From assembly GCF_042920265.1 (NCBI RefSeq), contig NZ_JBDQZI010000015.1, positions 1-64,000 on the forward strand: a stretch of DNA of 64,000 bases, in the 5' to 3' direction. Under the pieces are notes generated by a model. It ran no database searches, was not told the DNA's origin, and saw nothing but the letters and a program-made list of their open reading frames with translations. Shown here piece after piece: positions 54,487-62,910 of this stretch (positions are counted from its first letter, which is position 1; every line of letters starts with the position of its first letter). A program made the position numbers and the translations under genes. This stretch comes from Lysinibacillus_B sp042920265 (GTDB lineage Bacteria; Bacillota; Bacilli; Bacillales_A; Planococcaceae).

Positions 54487-54532
54487 TAATCGATTATAAT
54501 CGATTACCATTTATATATACAAATAATCGATA
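54487..54532 (+). promoter_or_regulatory. Tandem TAATCGATTA palindromes before the AlbA_2 gene
   Basis: TAATCGATTA occurs twice back-to-back (54487-54496, 54497-54506) and as TAATCGATA at 54524-54532, touching the ribosome binding site. The sequence ATTGATTAATCGATTA (54481-54496) recurs exactly at 56291-56306. Such tandem palindromes near the start codon are typical of autoregulation. Confidence 0.55.
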
Positions 54533-54544
54533 GAGGTGAGAAGT

Positions 54545-55825
54545 ATGCAGATGAAAGAATCACCGACCGTTGAATTTAAACGTGAATTAACAGATGCCGT
54601 TAAACGTGAAATCATTGCGTTTGCCAATACACAAGGTGGCGATTTATATATCGGGATTGATGATGATGGGACAATTCTTGGACTAGATCATGCACATAAC
54701 GTGTTAGAATCCGTTTCAAGTATGCTACATGATAGTATTCAACCCGACATTTTAGTGCACACCTACTTAACAGTGGAAACAATGGAAGAGAAGGAAGTCG
54801 TGAAAGTTTCGGTATCACGTGGGACACGTCGTCCGTATCATTTGAAAAGTAAAGGGATGAAGCCATCTGGTGTGTTCATTCGCTATGGGACATCTGTCAC
54901 CAATGCCTCGGAGGAAAATATTCGTCAAATGATTATGGAATCAGACGGAACGAACTTTGAAACCATGCGTAGCTTACACCAGGAGTTAAGCTTTACGGAA
55001 GCCACTGCTGTATTTGAAAAACAAGCACTGAAATTTGGTCCTGAACAGCAGCGTACACTTGGTTTAATCACAGAGGATGGTTACTATACAAACTTAGGTC
55101 TGCTTTTCTCGGATCAATGTGAACATACGATTAAATGTGCTCGTTATTTAGGGAATGACAAGCTAGAATTCCAAGACCGTAAAGAATTTAGTGGGTCAAT
55201 CCTTACACAAGTAGAGCAAGCCTTTGAATACATGAACCTTTACAATGCTAAGTCTGCTCATTTTGAAGGGCTTCAGCGTGTTGAACAAGAAAGCTTCCCA
55301 TCATACGCGCTACGTGAAGCGTTAATTAATGCCGTAACACACCGAGATTATAGCTTTAGTGGCAGTATCTTAATTCATCTATTCCAAAACCGCATTGAAA
55401 TCGTATCTGTTGGTGGACTGGTGAAAGGCTTAACAGCAGAAGATATTGAACTTGGTATTTCACAAAGCCGTAATCCAAAACTAGCCAATGTCTTATACCG
55501 CTTAAAATGGATTGAAAGCTACGGAACAGGCTTACAGCGTATGATTGAAAGCTATAAAAATCGTCCTGTAAAACCTTCATGGCAAATTGGGCCAAATGCA
55601 TTTGTTGTGACATTACCTAAAATAACACCACATACACCGACGACCGAAGATGAATTACTGCTCGATTGGTTAAAGAATCATGCTGAATTTACTTCAAAAG
55701 AGCTGGAGGTATATTTAGATAAGAGTAAAGGAACTGTCCGAAAGATACTAGAAGAATTAATGCTGAATGGTCGTATCATTCGCATTGGTAGCGGACCAAC
55801 GACAAGGTATAAAGTAAAGGACTAA
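54545..55825 (+). CDS. AlbA_2 (Schlafen-like) DNA-binding / ATPase-like protein
   Basis: About 426 residues. The N-terminal AlbA_2 domain (about 5-125) shows VEFKREL, IIAFANTQGGDLYIGIDDDG and YGTSV; the middle is a helical connector; residues about 245-350 form a GHKL/HATPase_c_4 type domain (ALREALINAVTHRDY, IEIVSVGG, ESYGTGLQRM); and the C-terminal 60 residues are a winged helix. Known relatives act as transcription regulators or in stress and defence. The ATG at 54545 has AGGTG; GTG at 54536 is less likely. Palindromes precede it. Confidence 0.8.
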   Translation: MQMKESPTVEFKRELTDAVKREIIAFANTQGGDLYIGIDDDGTILGLDHAHNVLESVSSMLHDSIQPDILVHTYLTVETMEEKEVVKVSVSRGTRRPYHLKSKGMKPSGVFIRYGTSVTNASEENIRQMIMESDGTNFETMRSLHQELSFTEATAVFEKQALKFGPEQQRTLGLITEDGYYTNLGLLFSDQCEHTIKCARYLGNDKLEFQDRKEFSGSILTQVEQAFEYMNLYNAKSAHFEGLQRVEQESFPSYALREALINAVTHRDYSFSGSILIHLFQNRIEIVSVGGLVKGLTAEDIELGISQSRNPKLANVLYRLKWIESYGTGLQRMIESYKNRPVKPSWQIGPNAFVVTLPKITPHTPTTEDELLLDWLKNHAEFTSKELEVYLDKSKGTVRKILEELMLNGRIIRIGSGPTTRYKVKD

Positions 55826-55854
55826 ACTACGCCTAACTAGAGGAAGTGTAATAA

Positions 55855-56241
55855 ATGATTGATTATATGAAATTTGATGTGATGTGGATGGATGATGTAA
55901 TTGCTACGGTAGATTTAAAGCCTGCAAATGGCGGAACACCCTACGTTATAAACTACATTACAACCTTTAATAAGCAGTTTTCACCGAACATGGAAGGTCA
56001 TATTACGTTAGAAGAGCTAGAAAAATGGTTGAAGTGGCGTACGTTCCCCCCTACTCGAGCAAATGCAAAAGAGCTTTTGGAAAGCCTAGGGATGCAAGCT
56101 TATAATCGCTGAGGCATTGTGAGACAAACACATGGTGTCATGGCAGATGATGAGATTTGGCTACGGTTTAAAGGGGAAAATTTGTGTCATAAGGATGTTT
56201 GTCTGCGAAAAGAACTATATTATCCTGAAACTGTTGAATAA
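55855..56241 (+). pseudogene. Small unknown protein gene interrupted by an in-frame TGA
   Basis: An 85-codon frame (GAGGAAG before the ATG) ends at TGA 56110-56112, but the same frame continues open for 42 more codons to 56241 with sensible protein (GIVRQTHGVMADDEIWLRF, ENLCHKDV). This looks like a 128-residue family protein, seen in Firmicutes next to regulators, broken by a point mutation. Alternatively the 85-residue form is functional. It lies 30 bases after the AlbA_2 gene, probably in one operon. Confidence 0.55.
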
Positions 56242-56290
56242 ATGAAATGCGTATATAACCCCGTTACCTTTCATGGTGACGGGTATCTTT

Positions 56291-56306
56291 ATTGATTAAT
56301 CGATTA
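56291..56306. promoter_or_regulatory. Second copy of the ATTGATTAATCGATTA operator-like element
   Basis: An exact 16-base copy of the element at 54481-54496. It is 220 bases before the gene of unknown function preceding the recombinase. Confidence 0.5.
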
Positions 56307-56411
56307 TTAAAAATTAGATCAAATAATCAATAAACAAGGTTAGTCACAAATTTTAATTACTTCAGATTACAACTTCATTCCATTTATCCACCGTTTTATA
56401 GACGAATTCAA

Positions 56412-56448
56412 AGCCCTGCTCAAATCAACGTTTGAGCAGGGCTATTTT
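56412..56448 (+). terminator. Perfect 13-bp terminator
   Basis: AGCCCTGCTCAAA-TCAACG-TTTGAGCAGGGCT followed by ATTTT. It closes the AlbA_2 gene unit. Confidence 0.85.
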
Positions 56449-56470
56449 AGTTGTTTTTGTCTATTTACTC

Positions 56471-56509
56471 GTCTATAATTAATATTATATAAAACGTATA
56501 GTTATAGAC
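56471..56509. promoter_or_regulatory. res-like recombination/operator site
   Basis: GTCTATAA (56471-56478) and TTATAGAC (56502-56509) frame a 39-base AT-rich element immediately upstream of the gene pair that ends with a serine recombinase. TGTC/GACA-type ends and AT-rich core resemble resolvase binding sites, and the same site may repress the operon. Confidence 0.5.
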
Positions 56510-56526
56510 AAAAAGGAGGCTATTTT

Positions 56527-56856
56527 ATGTCTTTTAATGATTTGAAACAATCTATCATACCTGGATTACAATTTGAAAAGCCAAATGTACAAAGTTCCAT
56601 TTTGAAAATGGACCAAGAAGGATTTTATTATTCAATTGGGCAAAATGGAAATTCAAAAAAAGTAACATATGACGTCCTGGAAAAATGCTATCACCAACTT
56701 GAATCCACTAATACATTTAGCAGGGAATGGTTTAATGCAACATTTCCTTCAATTGCTAAAGCAGCTCCATGTAATTTCACAACAATCGGTGGACTATTCC
56801 AACACTTCGGATTCGCTGCCTATCAAAAATCTACCTATATTAAAAAGGAAGTGTAG
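56527..56856 (+). CDS. Unknown protein cotranscribed with the serine recombinase
   Basis: 109 residues, no family recognised. It is mixed helix and strand with TYDVLEKCYHQLE and aromatic C-terminus. AAAAGGAGG before the ATG. It ends three bases before the recombinase start, so the two are an operon. It could be a recombination accessory or a passenger. Confidence 0.5.
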   Translation: MSFNDLKQSIIPGLQFEKPNVQSSILKMDQEGFYYSIGQNGNSKKVTYDVLEKCYHQLESTNTFSREWFNATFPSIAKAAPCNFTTIGGLFQHFGFAAYQKSTYIKKEV

Positions 56857-56859
56857 TAT

Positions 56860-57429
56860 ATGTCCCGCATCATCGGATACGCCCGTGTTAGCACAGACGA
56901 TCAAAATTTAGATATGCAAAAAATGGCCATTGAAAAGTACGCCCAGGAACAAGGGCTCGAACTGATTATGTATGTTGAAAAAATCTCCACACGCAAAACA
57001 GAAAGAATCGAATTGCAACACGCACTGAAGGCAGCGACAAAAGGAGATCGCTTTGTGGTTTATAAACTCGATCGCCTCGCACGCAGCACAAAAGAGCTTT
57101 ACCAACTCACAGATGAAATGAGTGCGCGTGGCATTGACTTTGTCAGCATTCACGATCATTTCGATACAACTACCCCTACCGGACGTGCCATGTTTGGCAT
57201 GCTTGCCGTCTTTGCCGAGTTTGAGCGCGATATTATTCAGCAGCGTACAAAAGCCGGTTTAGAGGCAGCACGAAAACGTGGTCGTCTTGGTGGACGCCCT
57301 GCTATCGATGCCGATACAAAACGCCGGATAATCAAACTGTTTGAAAGTGGTGAAAGTGCTACTGATATTGCGAAGGAGTATGGGATTGGGAGAAGTACAA
57401 TTTATAAAGTATTGAAAGAATTCAATTAA
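56860..57429 (+). CDS. Serine recombinase (resolvase/invertase)
   Basis: 189 residues. Catalytic serine in YARVSTDDQ (Ser10 region), YKLDRLARS, and AVFAEFERDIIQQRT, then a short Hin-type helix-turn-helix at the end (ATDIAKEYGIGRSTIYKVL). All key residues are present. It is likely a plasmid-multimer resolvase or transposon resolvase acting at the site at 56471. No transposase partner is visible nearby. Confidence 0.9.
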   Translation: MSRIIGYARVSTDDQNLDMQKMAIEKYAQEQGLELIMYVEKISTRKTERIELQHALKAATKGDRFVVYKLDRLARSTKELYQLTDEMSARGIDFVSIHDHFDTTTPTGRAMFGMLAVFAEFERDIIQQRTKAGLEAARKRGRLGGRPAIDADTKRRIIKLFESGESATDIAKEYGIGRSTIYKVLKEFN

Positions 57430-57452
57430 ATATCTTATATTATTAATTATAC

Positions 57453-57494
57453 AAAAGGAGTAAACGCCTAAAATCCCAAGGTATTACTCCTTTA
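57453..57494. terminator. Hairpin between convergent genes
   Basis: AAAGGAGTAA pairs with TTACTCCTTT across a 20-base loop; it may serve both the recombinase (plus) and GTPase (minus) genes. Confidence 0.5.
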
Positions 57495-57523
57495 AAAGTT
57501 ATATATCTTTTTTATATCTTCAC

Positions 57524-59638
57524 TTAAATAACTACAAATGATTTATTAATCACATGATTTACAGCAGTTCTCCATTCTTGAACTAAGATTTCTAAAAATG
57601 CATCTTCTTTGAAGATTTCATAAAATGCTTTTTGTACTTCCCTTAAAGATTGGTCATATGATATATATTTACAATATGCTTTCTCTAGAATATGACGAAT
57701 ATCAGGATTTTCATAAGATAAACGATATGCAACTGTAATCAATATCGAATAGTATAAAAATACCTTTTCATCTAAATAATTTTTTATCAACACTTCCAAA
57801 TAGTTCCTTAAATCGTCTGAAGATTGGTTAGAAACAAGCTCTTGTTTATTGAAGAACACTGTAACTTTTTTTAATTCTTCTTCAGTTAAATTAGATGTAT
57901 CAATTTTTAATGCATTAATTAAAGTAGTTTTCAACTGATTTGATTCAATTACTTTCCTAATTAAACCAGACATATTCAAATTGAAATTTGCATACACTCT
58001 TGACCTTGTTTTATGTCCTTCCCCCTGAGATAACTTACGCCAATAAGTAGAAACAGCTCTACCATGATATCTATACTCATTATTAACAATTTTATTATAG
58101 TATTCGTCTACATTATTAGGATATTTTATCAATAATTCTCGAATGAACTGAATATTTGGTAAAACTTCCTCTGGCGATAAGACTACGTTAATAATATCTT
58201 TATAATAGTTTTTAGGTGTTACAAGTAACGGATGCTCTTGGCCCATTGGTAATAATTTCAACTGACATTCCTTAGCGATTTTATTTACAAAATTATACAA
58301 TCCCTTTGGTTTAAAACGATTTAACCATTGTTCTTGATCTTTTAAGGCCTTTTGCGTTGGATCAATTTCTAATTCTCTATATCGCAATGATAACCAATGC
58401 GTATTAGCTTCCATTGTTTTAAATTTTGCTCTCCATTTTGCAATAGTTTCTTCAACTTCATTAATTACATTTAAAATATGTTGATCATAATCAGATTGAG
58501 AAACCGTTAAGCTATCTTTCCTACCATCTATCTTTGCTTCAATTAATTTATCTGCTTTTGTAAATAAGATATATATAGGTTTTTCTGTACCCTTACGCTT
58601 TTTTAAGTCTGCTAATTTAGCATGCACTGCTTCTAAACTTGTTTGAATAACATCATCACGCTCTTCTAGGCTGATTAACATAAAAATTGAATCCGAATCA
58701 AAATTAAATGCTACTTCTAATGCTGAATTGATATCTTCAGGATCAATTCCTCCTTGTGTAATTCCCATTGTATCTCTAATTGCAAATCGGAATGGGTATT
58801 CATCATTATGGACTTCAATTAACTCTGAATGAGGTTTACATGCAAATTTTACATCTTTAACCACTAAACTATAAACAGATGTAGAGTCATATAACTTTGT
58901 TAAAAATATTTTTTGCTCATCATTTAAAATCCGATTAGTAATTAATATCTCTTGATTTTCATTTGCTTTAGATTTTGTTAAACTTACTAGTTCTGATTCA
59001 ATATTCATTTCAACTTCTTTTAGCCAATGTAATAAAGGTTTCTTATCTTCTTCACTAGCACTATCCCATAAATCTTCAAAAACAAATCTTCGAATTTCTT
59101 TAAGCGAGATATTCTTACTGTCAATATTTTTCCTACGTTCCGATACTAGCTCACTAAATGATTCTTCAATATGCTTAAGAATAGGACCTAGCGCTTTCAC
59201 AAGTTCTTCTGTATTCAAGGCATTTTTTATTTGCGAAAGATCATATAAGGCATTTTCTGGTGAGATAATCTTCTCAAGAACTTCCTCATCAAAGCTCTCT
59301 ATAGAATCATCACTACTAAATCCATTTTCTAAAAATATCTTACAAACGTTTGTTATAATTTCTTGTTGAATCACTTTTAAATCCACACTTTTTTTTTCCA
59401 ATAACAATGAGAATTCATTTTCATTATCAATACGTGAATCTAATATAAATTGCGTTGATAATTTTGTTGTTTGACTTTTCTCGCCAACCCCTATAGATAA
59501 AACAGAAGCAAATTTTGAATTTATTACTGTATTACAAAGCGTAGACTTGCCTGTACCAGTAGGTGCAATTACAACTGTAGACGGTACACTATTTCTCCGT
59601 TCAATAGCATCTTTAGAAGAAAATTTAACTTTTTGCAT
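57524..59638 (-). CDS. Unusual large GTPase / P-loop NTPase
   Basis: About 704 residues. P-loop APTGTGKST (26-34), then a switch-like GEKSQTT, but the G3 motif appears only near residue 288 as RDTMG (usually DxPG) and G4 as FTKADK near 360, so a helical insertion of roughly 230 residues splits the G domain. C-terminal half is helical. Dynamin-like or P-loop defence proteins have such inserts, but I recognise no family. The TTG at 59653 is rejected; the ATG at 59638 has GGAGG eight bases upstream. Confidence 0.6.
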   Translation of the reverse strand: MQKVKFSSKDAIERRNSVPSTVVIAPTGTGKSTLCNTVINSKFASVLSIGVGEKSQTTKLSTQFILDSRIDNENEFSLLLEKKSVDLKVIQQEIITNVCKIFLENGFSSDDSIESFDEEVLEKIISPENALYDLSQIKNALNTEELVKALGPILKHIEESFSELVSERRKNIDSKNISLKEIRRFVFEDLWDSASEEDKKPLLHWLKEVEMNIESELVSLTKSKANENQEILITNRILNDEQKIFLTKLYDSTSVYSLVVKDVKFACKPHSELIEVHNDEYPFRFAIRDTMGITQGGIDPEDINSALEVAFNFDSDSIFMLISLEERDDVIQTSLEAVHAKLADLKKRKGTEKPIYILFTKADKLIEAKIDGRKDSLTVSQSDYDQHILNVINEVEETIAKWRAKFKTMEANTHWLSLRYRELEIDPTQKALKDQEQWLNRFKPKGLYNFVNKIAKECQLKLLPMGQEHPLLVTPKNYYKDIINVVLSPEEVLPNIQFIRELLIKYPNNVDEYYNKIVNNEYRYHGRAVSTYWRKLSQGEGHKTRSRVYANFNLNMSGLIRKVIESNQLKTTLINALKIDTSNLTEEELKKVTVFFNKQELVSNQSSDDLRNYLEVLIKNYLDEKVFLYYSILITVAYRLSYENPDIRHILEKAYCKYISYDQSLREVQKAFYEIFKEDAFLEILVQEWRTAVNHVINKSFVVI

Positions 59639-59683
59639 TTTTATAACCTCCAAATATTTGTTTGAATATATATGAGGCTAAAC

Positions 59684-59715
59684 AAAAAGCCACACTGTAT
59701 AAGCACAGTGTGGCT
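59684..59715 (-). terminator. Attenuator-like terminator in the GTPase leader
   Basis: On the minus strand AGCCACACTG-TGCTTATA-CAGTGTGGCT followed by TTTTTG. It lies between the promoter candidate near 59.87 kb and the GTPase start, about 45 bases before it, so full transcription needs read-through. Confidence 0.6.
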
Positions 59716-59848
59716 ACTAAGTCCAATTATAAACTGTGCATCATTATCACTTACGGTAGTAGTAAGTAATATAATGTCTTGGTTACACTCAATGCTTTCT
59801 TCTTCGTGCATATCTTGCAATAACCTCATCATATATTCTTGTAACATT

Positions 59849-59877
59849 AATTTACATATAATTAAAATAAATGTCAA
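59849..59877 (-). promoter_or_regulatory. Promoter candidate of the GTPase gene
   Basis: Minus strand TTGACA (59872-59877) and TAAATT (59849-59854), 17 bases apart. A 200-base leader follows, containing a possible small frame (MLQEYMMRLLQDM...) that runs into the hairpin. Confidence 0.5.
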
Positions 59878-59922
59878 TATTTTCTTTTTTTAAAAACCTC
59901 AAAACAGATTTTACAAAAATCA

Positions 59923-59977
59923 GCTCTTAGTGAGTGGTGTGGTGGTGCAGGTTTCCACCACGCCAATCGCTTAGAGC
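59923..59977. other. Large imperfect hairpin near the left cassette end
   Basis: GCTCT/AGAGC ends with inner TGGTGG/CCACCA pairing form a 55-base imperfect hairpin. It is the left flank of direct repeat copy A. Confidence 0.5.
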
Positions 59978-60036
59978 TGCACAAGTATGTTAAAACAGCG
60001 AGCACAAGCGAGGCATAGCCTTGCTTGCGTAAGTCG

Positions 60037-60166
60037 TTTTAAAACATACTTGATGTCATTTTTGTCAAATCGCGTGTTAGAACCAGTCACTATTTCGTTC
60101 GTTTCAGTATTAAAATCCCTTTTCTTTAGAGGTTTTCCGGGCGCATGTCGCAATCACGTGATGCCA
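60037..60166. repeat. Direct repeat copy A, left of the nuclease gene
   Basis: Begins TTTTAAAACA and includes GATGTCATTTTTGTC (60037-60074), then AAAATCCCTTTTCT (60112-60125), GGGCGCATG and CAATCACGTGATGCCA (60151-60166). All three blocks recur in order as copy B at 61300-61492. Confidence 0.7.
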
Positions 60167-60298
60167 TTTCAATTTATTTACCCCTAAGATGAACATCTCC
60201 GAGTGCTAGCTGCTTCAATACTATAGAAAACAAAACAAGAAAAATCATATGATAGAATATACTTTAGTATTATTAAATCTATTATAGGGAGTCCTGAA

Positions 60299-61273
60299 AT
60301 GAAAAAGAAAATAAACTATCTAGTCTTACTTTTAACACTTATCCTTATGGTTGGTTGTACCGAGGTAGAGGATACATCCGTTACAGATAGCGAAACGGAG
60401 TCACAAGAATCAAGCACAGTTGATACGGATGAAACCAGCCAAAAAGAAGAGCCGATCACTACGGATATTGATGATTTAGCAGAAGAAGAAGCAGTAACAA
60501 AGGAAACTTCAGCTCAATCAAATGATGAACTGTTCGCAGGATACAATTTGATTGAAGTAGATGGTTGCAACAAATCGGGTCATCGTGAAGCCAAAGTTGT
60601 TGTTGATATTGGTTATGGCGAACGTGAATATTGGGCATTTACCAATGAATACGGCCAATTAGTACGTGTCATTGCTGATGAAATTATCCTGCAAGATGAT
60701 AATAGTGAACGTGTAACATCTCAGGGTAGATATTGTTCTGACGAGGCAAAGGTTCCGGGAGTTGAGCGTTCTGATTTAGATGAAGGGCATGTGATTGCAG
60801 ATTCTTTAGGTGGCGTATCAAATGCATATAATATCACACCTCAACAGTCTGTACTTAACCGACATGGCGATCAGGCTTATATGGAAGATTCTATCCGTAA
60901 AGCCGGCGGGGCTACAAATTTTGAAGCCATTATCACATATCCAAATACGTCAACGCAGATACCTTCTAGTTATCAGTACACGTATACGATAAAAGGTAAC
61001 AAGGTTGTAGATCAATTTGATAACGTGAACCCTGACGAAGTAAATGCTTCCAGTGGTCTAACAGGTAGCAAACCTTCAAACTCAAACCAAACTAATACCA
61101 ACGTATCTAATGTAAATCAAACAGGTGATATTTCTAGTGTTGATACAAATGGTAATGGACAGGTTACAATAAAAGAAGCAAAAGATGCAGGTTATAGCAT
61201 GCCAATAACGCGTGATCACTGGTTATATCCATATATGGATGACCGAGATGGTGATGGTATGGTGGGCGAGTAA
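60299..61273 (+). CDS. Surface lipoprotein nuclease with Excalibur-like domain
   Basis: 324 residues. Lipobox MVGC with Cys20, an acidic linker (about 25-80), then a DNA/RNA non-specific endonuclease-like domain (about 85-235) with DEGHVIADSLGG (catalytic His164 in the ββα-metal motif) and ITPQQSVLNR. A Ser/Asn-rich linker and a C-terminal Excalibur-like calcium-binding segment (DTNGNGQ, DRDGDGM) follow; the usual Cys of DGxxCE is replaced by Gly. It should degrade extracellular nucleic acid at the cell surface. GGGAG precedes the ATG. The gene is bounded by long direct repeats. Confidence 0.75.
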   Translation: MKKKINYLVLLLTLILMVGCTEVEDTSVTDSETESQESSTVDTDETSQKEEPITTDIDDLAEEEAVTKETSAQSNDELFAGYNLIEVDGCNKSGHREAKVVVDIGYGEREYWAFTNEYGQLVRVIADEIILQDDNSERVTSQGRYCSDEAKVPGVERSDLDEGHVIADSLGGVSNAYNITPQQSVLNRHGDQAYMEDSIRKAGGATNFEAIITYPNTSTQIPSSYQYTYTIKGNKVVDQFDNVNPDEVNASSGLTGSKPSNSNQTNTNVSNVNQTGDISSVDTNGNGQVTIKEAKDAGYSMPITRDHWLYPYMDDRDGDGMVGE

Positions 61274-61299
61274 GCATCTACCTTGAAGCAAGTAATTCA

Positions 61300-61492
61300 T
61301 TTTAAAACAGACTGGATGTCGTTTTTGTCAAATCGCGAATGATCTTCACATCCAGAAATAAAATCCCTTTTCTAAAGGAAGGGGCGCATGCCGTGATAGT
61401 CATTCGCTGAAACGCTTTTCTTTAGCGAGTGACGGTGCTGGCTGTTCGTCGAGTGATTTTCTCGACGATCTGCTAGCAATCACGTGATGCCA
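61300..61492. repeat. Direct repeat copy B, right of the nuclease gene
   Basis: First 38 bases (61300-61337) match copy A at 35 positions, and AAAATCCCTTTTCT (61360-61373) and CAATCACGTGATGCCA (61477-61492) are exact. Between them copy B has an extra insert with hairpins: GTCATTCGCT/AGCGAGTGAC and the perfect TCGTCGAG/CTCGACGA. The stretch 61274-61695 has no gene. Confidence 0.7.
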
Positions 61493-61695
61493 ACATATTT
61501 TTATTATCCCTTCTTGAATTCCCCTTCCCTCCAAAATATAGTTAATGTAACAAACTATATCGAGGGGGCATGGTCATTATGAAAAACGGCTATTCGTAAT
61601 TAGTGGTGAAATGTGATAAGTGATTATTACATTTTACAAAGCATTTGACCGGAATTAATCGATGATTTATTGTCATAAAAAAGGGGTGGTTAATT

Positions 61696-62655
61696 ATGGT
61701 AAATTTTACTTTCAAAAAAAGAAAAGAATTGCTAGAGCTTCTTACAGAACAACAACGGGAATTTATTGAGGAAAATTTGAAAGTCGGACGAAAAACGTTA
61801 TTTATGAGATTCATGCAGTCTGAAAAAGTAAGCGTTATAAAAATGACCGATGATATTACATTAGAAGAAATTGAAAAGCAATCGCAGGATTGGAAGATTG
61901 TTGACTATCGTGATTATGGTTTAGGCAATCGCGCAGGTAAATGTGCTTGTGGCAAAACATTACGATATGAGTTTATAGTTGAACATGCTATTACTAAAAA
62001 ACGCATTCATTACGGAAAAGATCATTTAGCTGATTTTTTAAATATCGATGTGTCGGATATTGACGCAATCATTAACGGCTTGCATGAAGTAAACTATGAA
62101 GCAGATGAACTGCTATTAAAGATACAAAACAACGAATATGGTTATGAGATAATAGAGTTATTATCGAATGAAGTAGTCATCCCAACAGATGTCCAAGTGC
62201 ATTTAGACCACAATGTGCCGTTATTAGATCGTCAAATAAAGCGGTTATTAAAAATGTTAGAGGTTCAGTATTTGGAAGAGCAACGGCGAACACAATTTGA
62301 AAAATTCAAACAAATTATGGAGAACGTAAAAAAACAAAAATATAAGGATAAACTTGATGTTGTTCAATCTGTGAATGAACAATTTATTTTCACGAATAAA
62401 TTAACAACAGTTGATATTGCAGAAATAGCTTATCAGTTTGTCGTAAATGGTATATCAAGTGCAACAACCATTAGCCATATCATCAGAGACCATTATAATG
62501 TACCAAAAGAATATTCAAAGAGCGTTAGTCGTAGACCAAGAATTTATGCCGATGTGTTACGTGCGCTACATTCATACGCAGAAAAAGGATTAATTTATCA
62601 CGACAAAGAATCTTCTGGAATTAAAGACAGCTATTTCTTCCCTAGTCCTTTATAA
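61696..62655 (+). CDS. Unknown protein with zinc-ribbon-like motif (DUF3895-like)
   Basis: 319 residues. The segment GKCACGKTLRYEFIV followed by HYGKDHLADFL (about 80-115) has a CxC and His pair like a partial zinc-binding motif; the middle (about 190-215) is a coiled coil; the C-terminus may be winged-helix-like (ISHIIRDHYNVPKEYSKSV). It resembles Bacillus plasmid proteins of the DUF3895 type, but I am unsure. GGGGTGG precedes the ATG. No clear partner. Confidence 0.5.
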   Translation: MVNFTFKKRKELLELLTEQQREFIEENLKVGRKTLFMRFMQSEKVSVIKMTDDITLEEIEKQSQDWKIVDYRDYGLGNRAGKCACGKTLRYEFIVEHAITKKRIHYGKDHLADFLNIDVSDIDAIINGLHEVNYEADELLLKIQNNEYGYEIIELLSNEVVIPTDVQVHLDHNVPLLDRQIKRLLKMLEVQYLEEQRRTQFEKFKQIMENVKKQKYKDKLDVVQSVNEQFIFTNKLTTVDIAEIAYQFVVNGISSATTISHIIRDHYNVPKEYSKSVSRRPRIYADVLRALHSYAEKGLIYHDKESSGIKDSYFFPSPL

Positions 62656-62877
62656 GTAAGAAGCTTTATTAACAGTTTCTAATGTACGTAAATTTTAATA
62701 CGCATTTTGAAAAAATTGTTTAATAGAGAAAAGTAAAATCAAGGGCATTCCACTATTTATTACGAATGCCCTGAAAAACTTCTTCACATTAGCGCAGAGT
62801 GGAAAAATACAGAAAATTAATATTTAGAATAGAAAAGAGTAACGAAGATTATCATAGAATAGGAGGTCGAACAATAG

Positions 62878-62902
62878 AAAAATCCCGCTTATAAACGGGA
62901 TT
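62878..62902 (-). terminator. Terminator of the MqsA/Panacea gene
   Basis: On the minus strand AATCCCG-TTTATAAG-CGGGATT followed by five T, nine bases past the stop. Confidence 0.75.
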
Positions 62903-62910
62903 CATCTAGT

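Noticed and set aside
59641..59877. Minus-strand frame of 78 codons upstream of the GTPase
   Set aside because: Its frame contains the leader hairpin and the GTPase ribosome binding site and has no Shine-Dalgarno sequence; treated as a leader region.
59971..60187. Overlapping opposite frames across repeat copy A
   Set aside because: They follow the structured repeat, lack ribosome binding sites and are not conserved in copy B.
60037..61492. Direct repeats as integron attC sites
   Set aside because: The conserved core GTTRRRY is not present in matching places and no integron integrase is seen.
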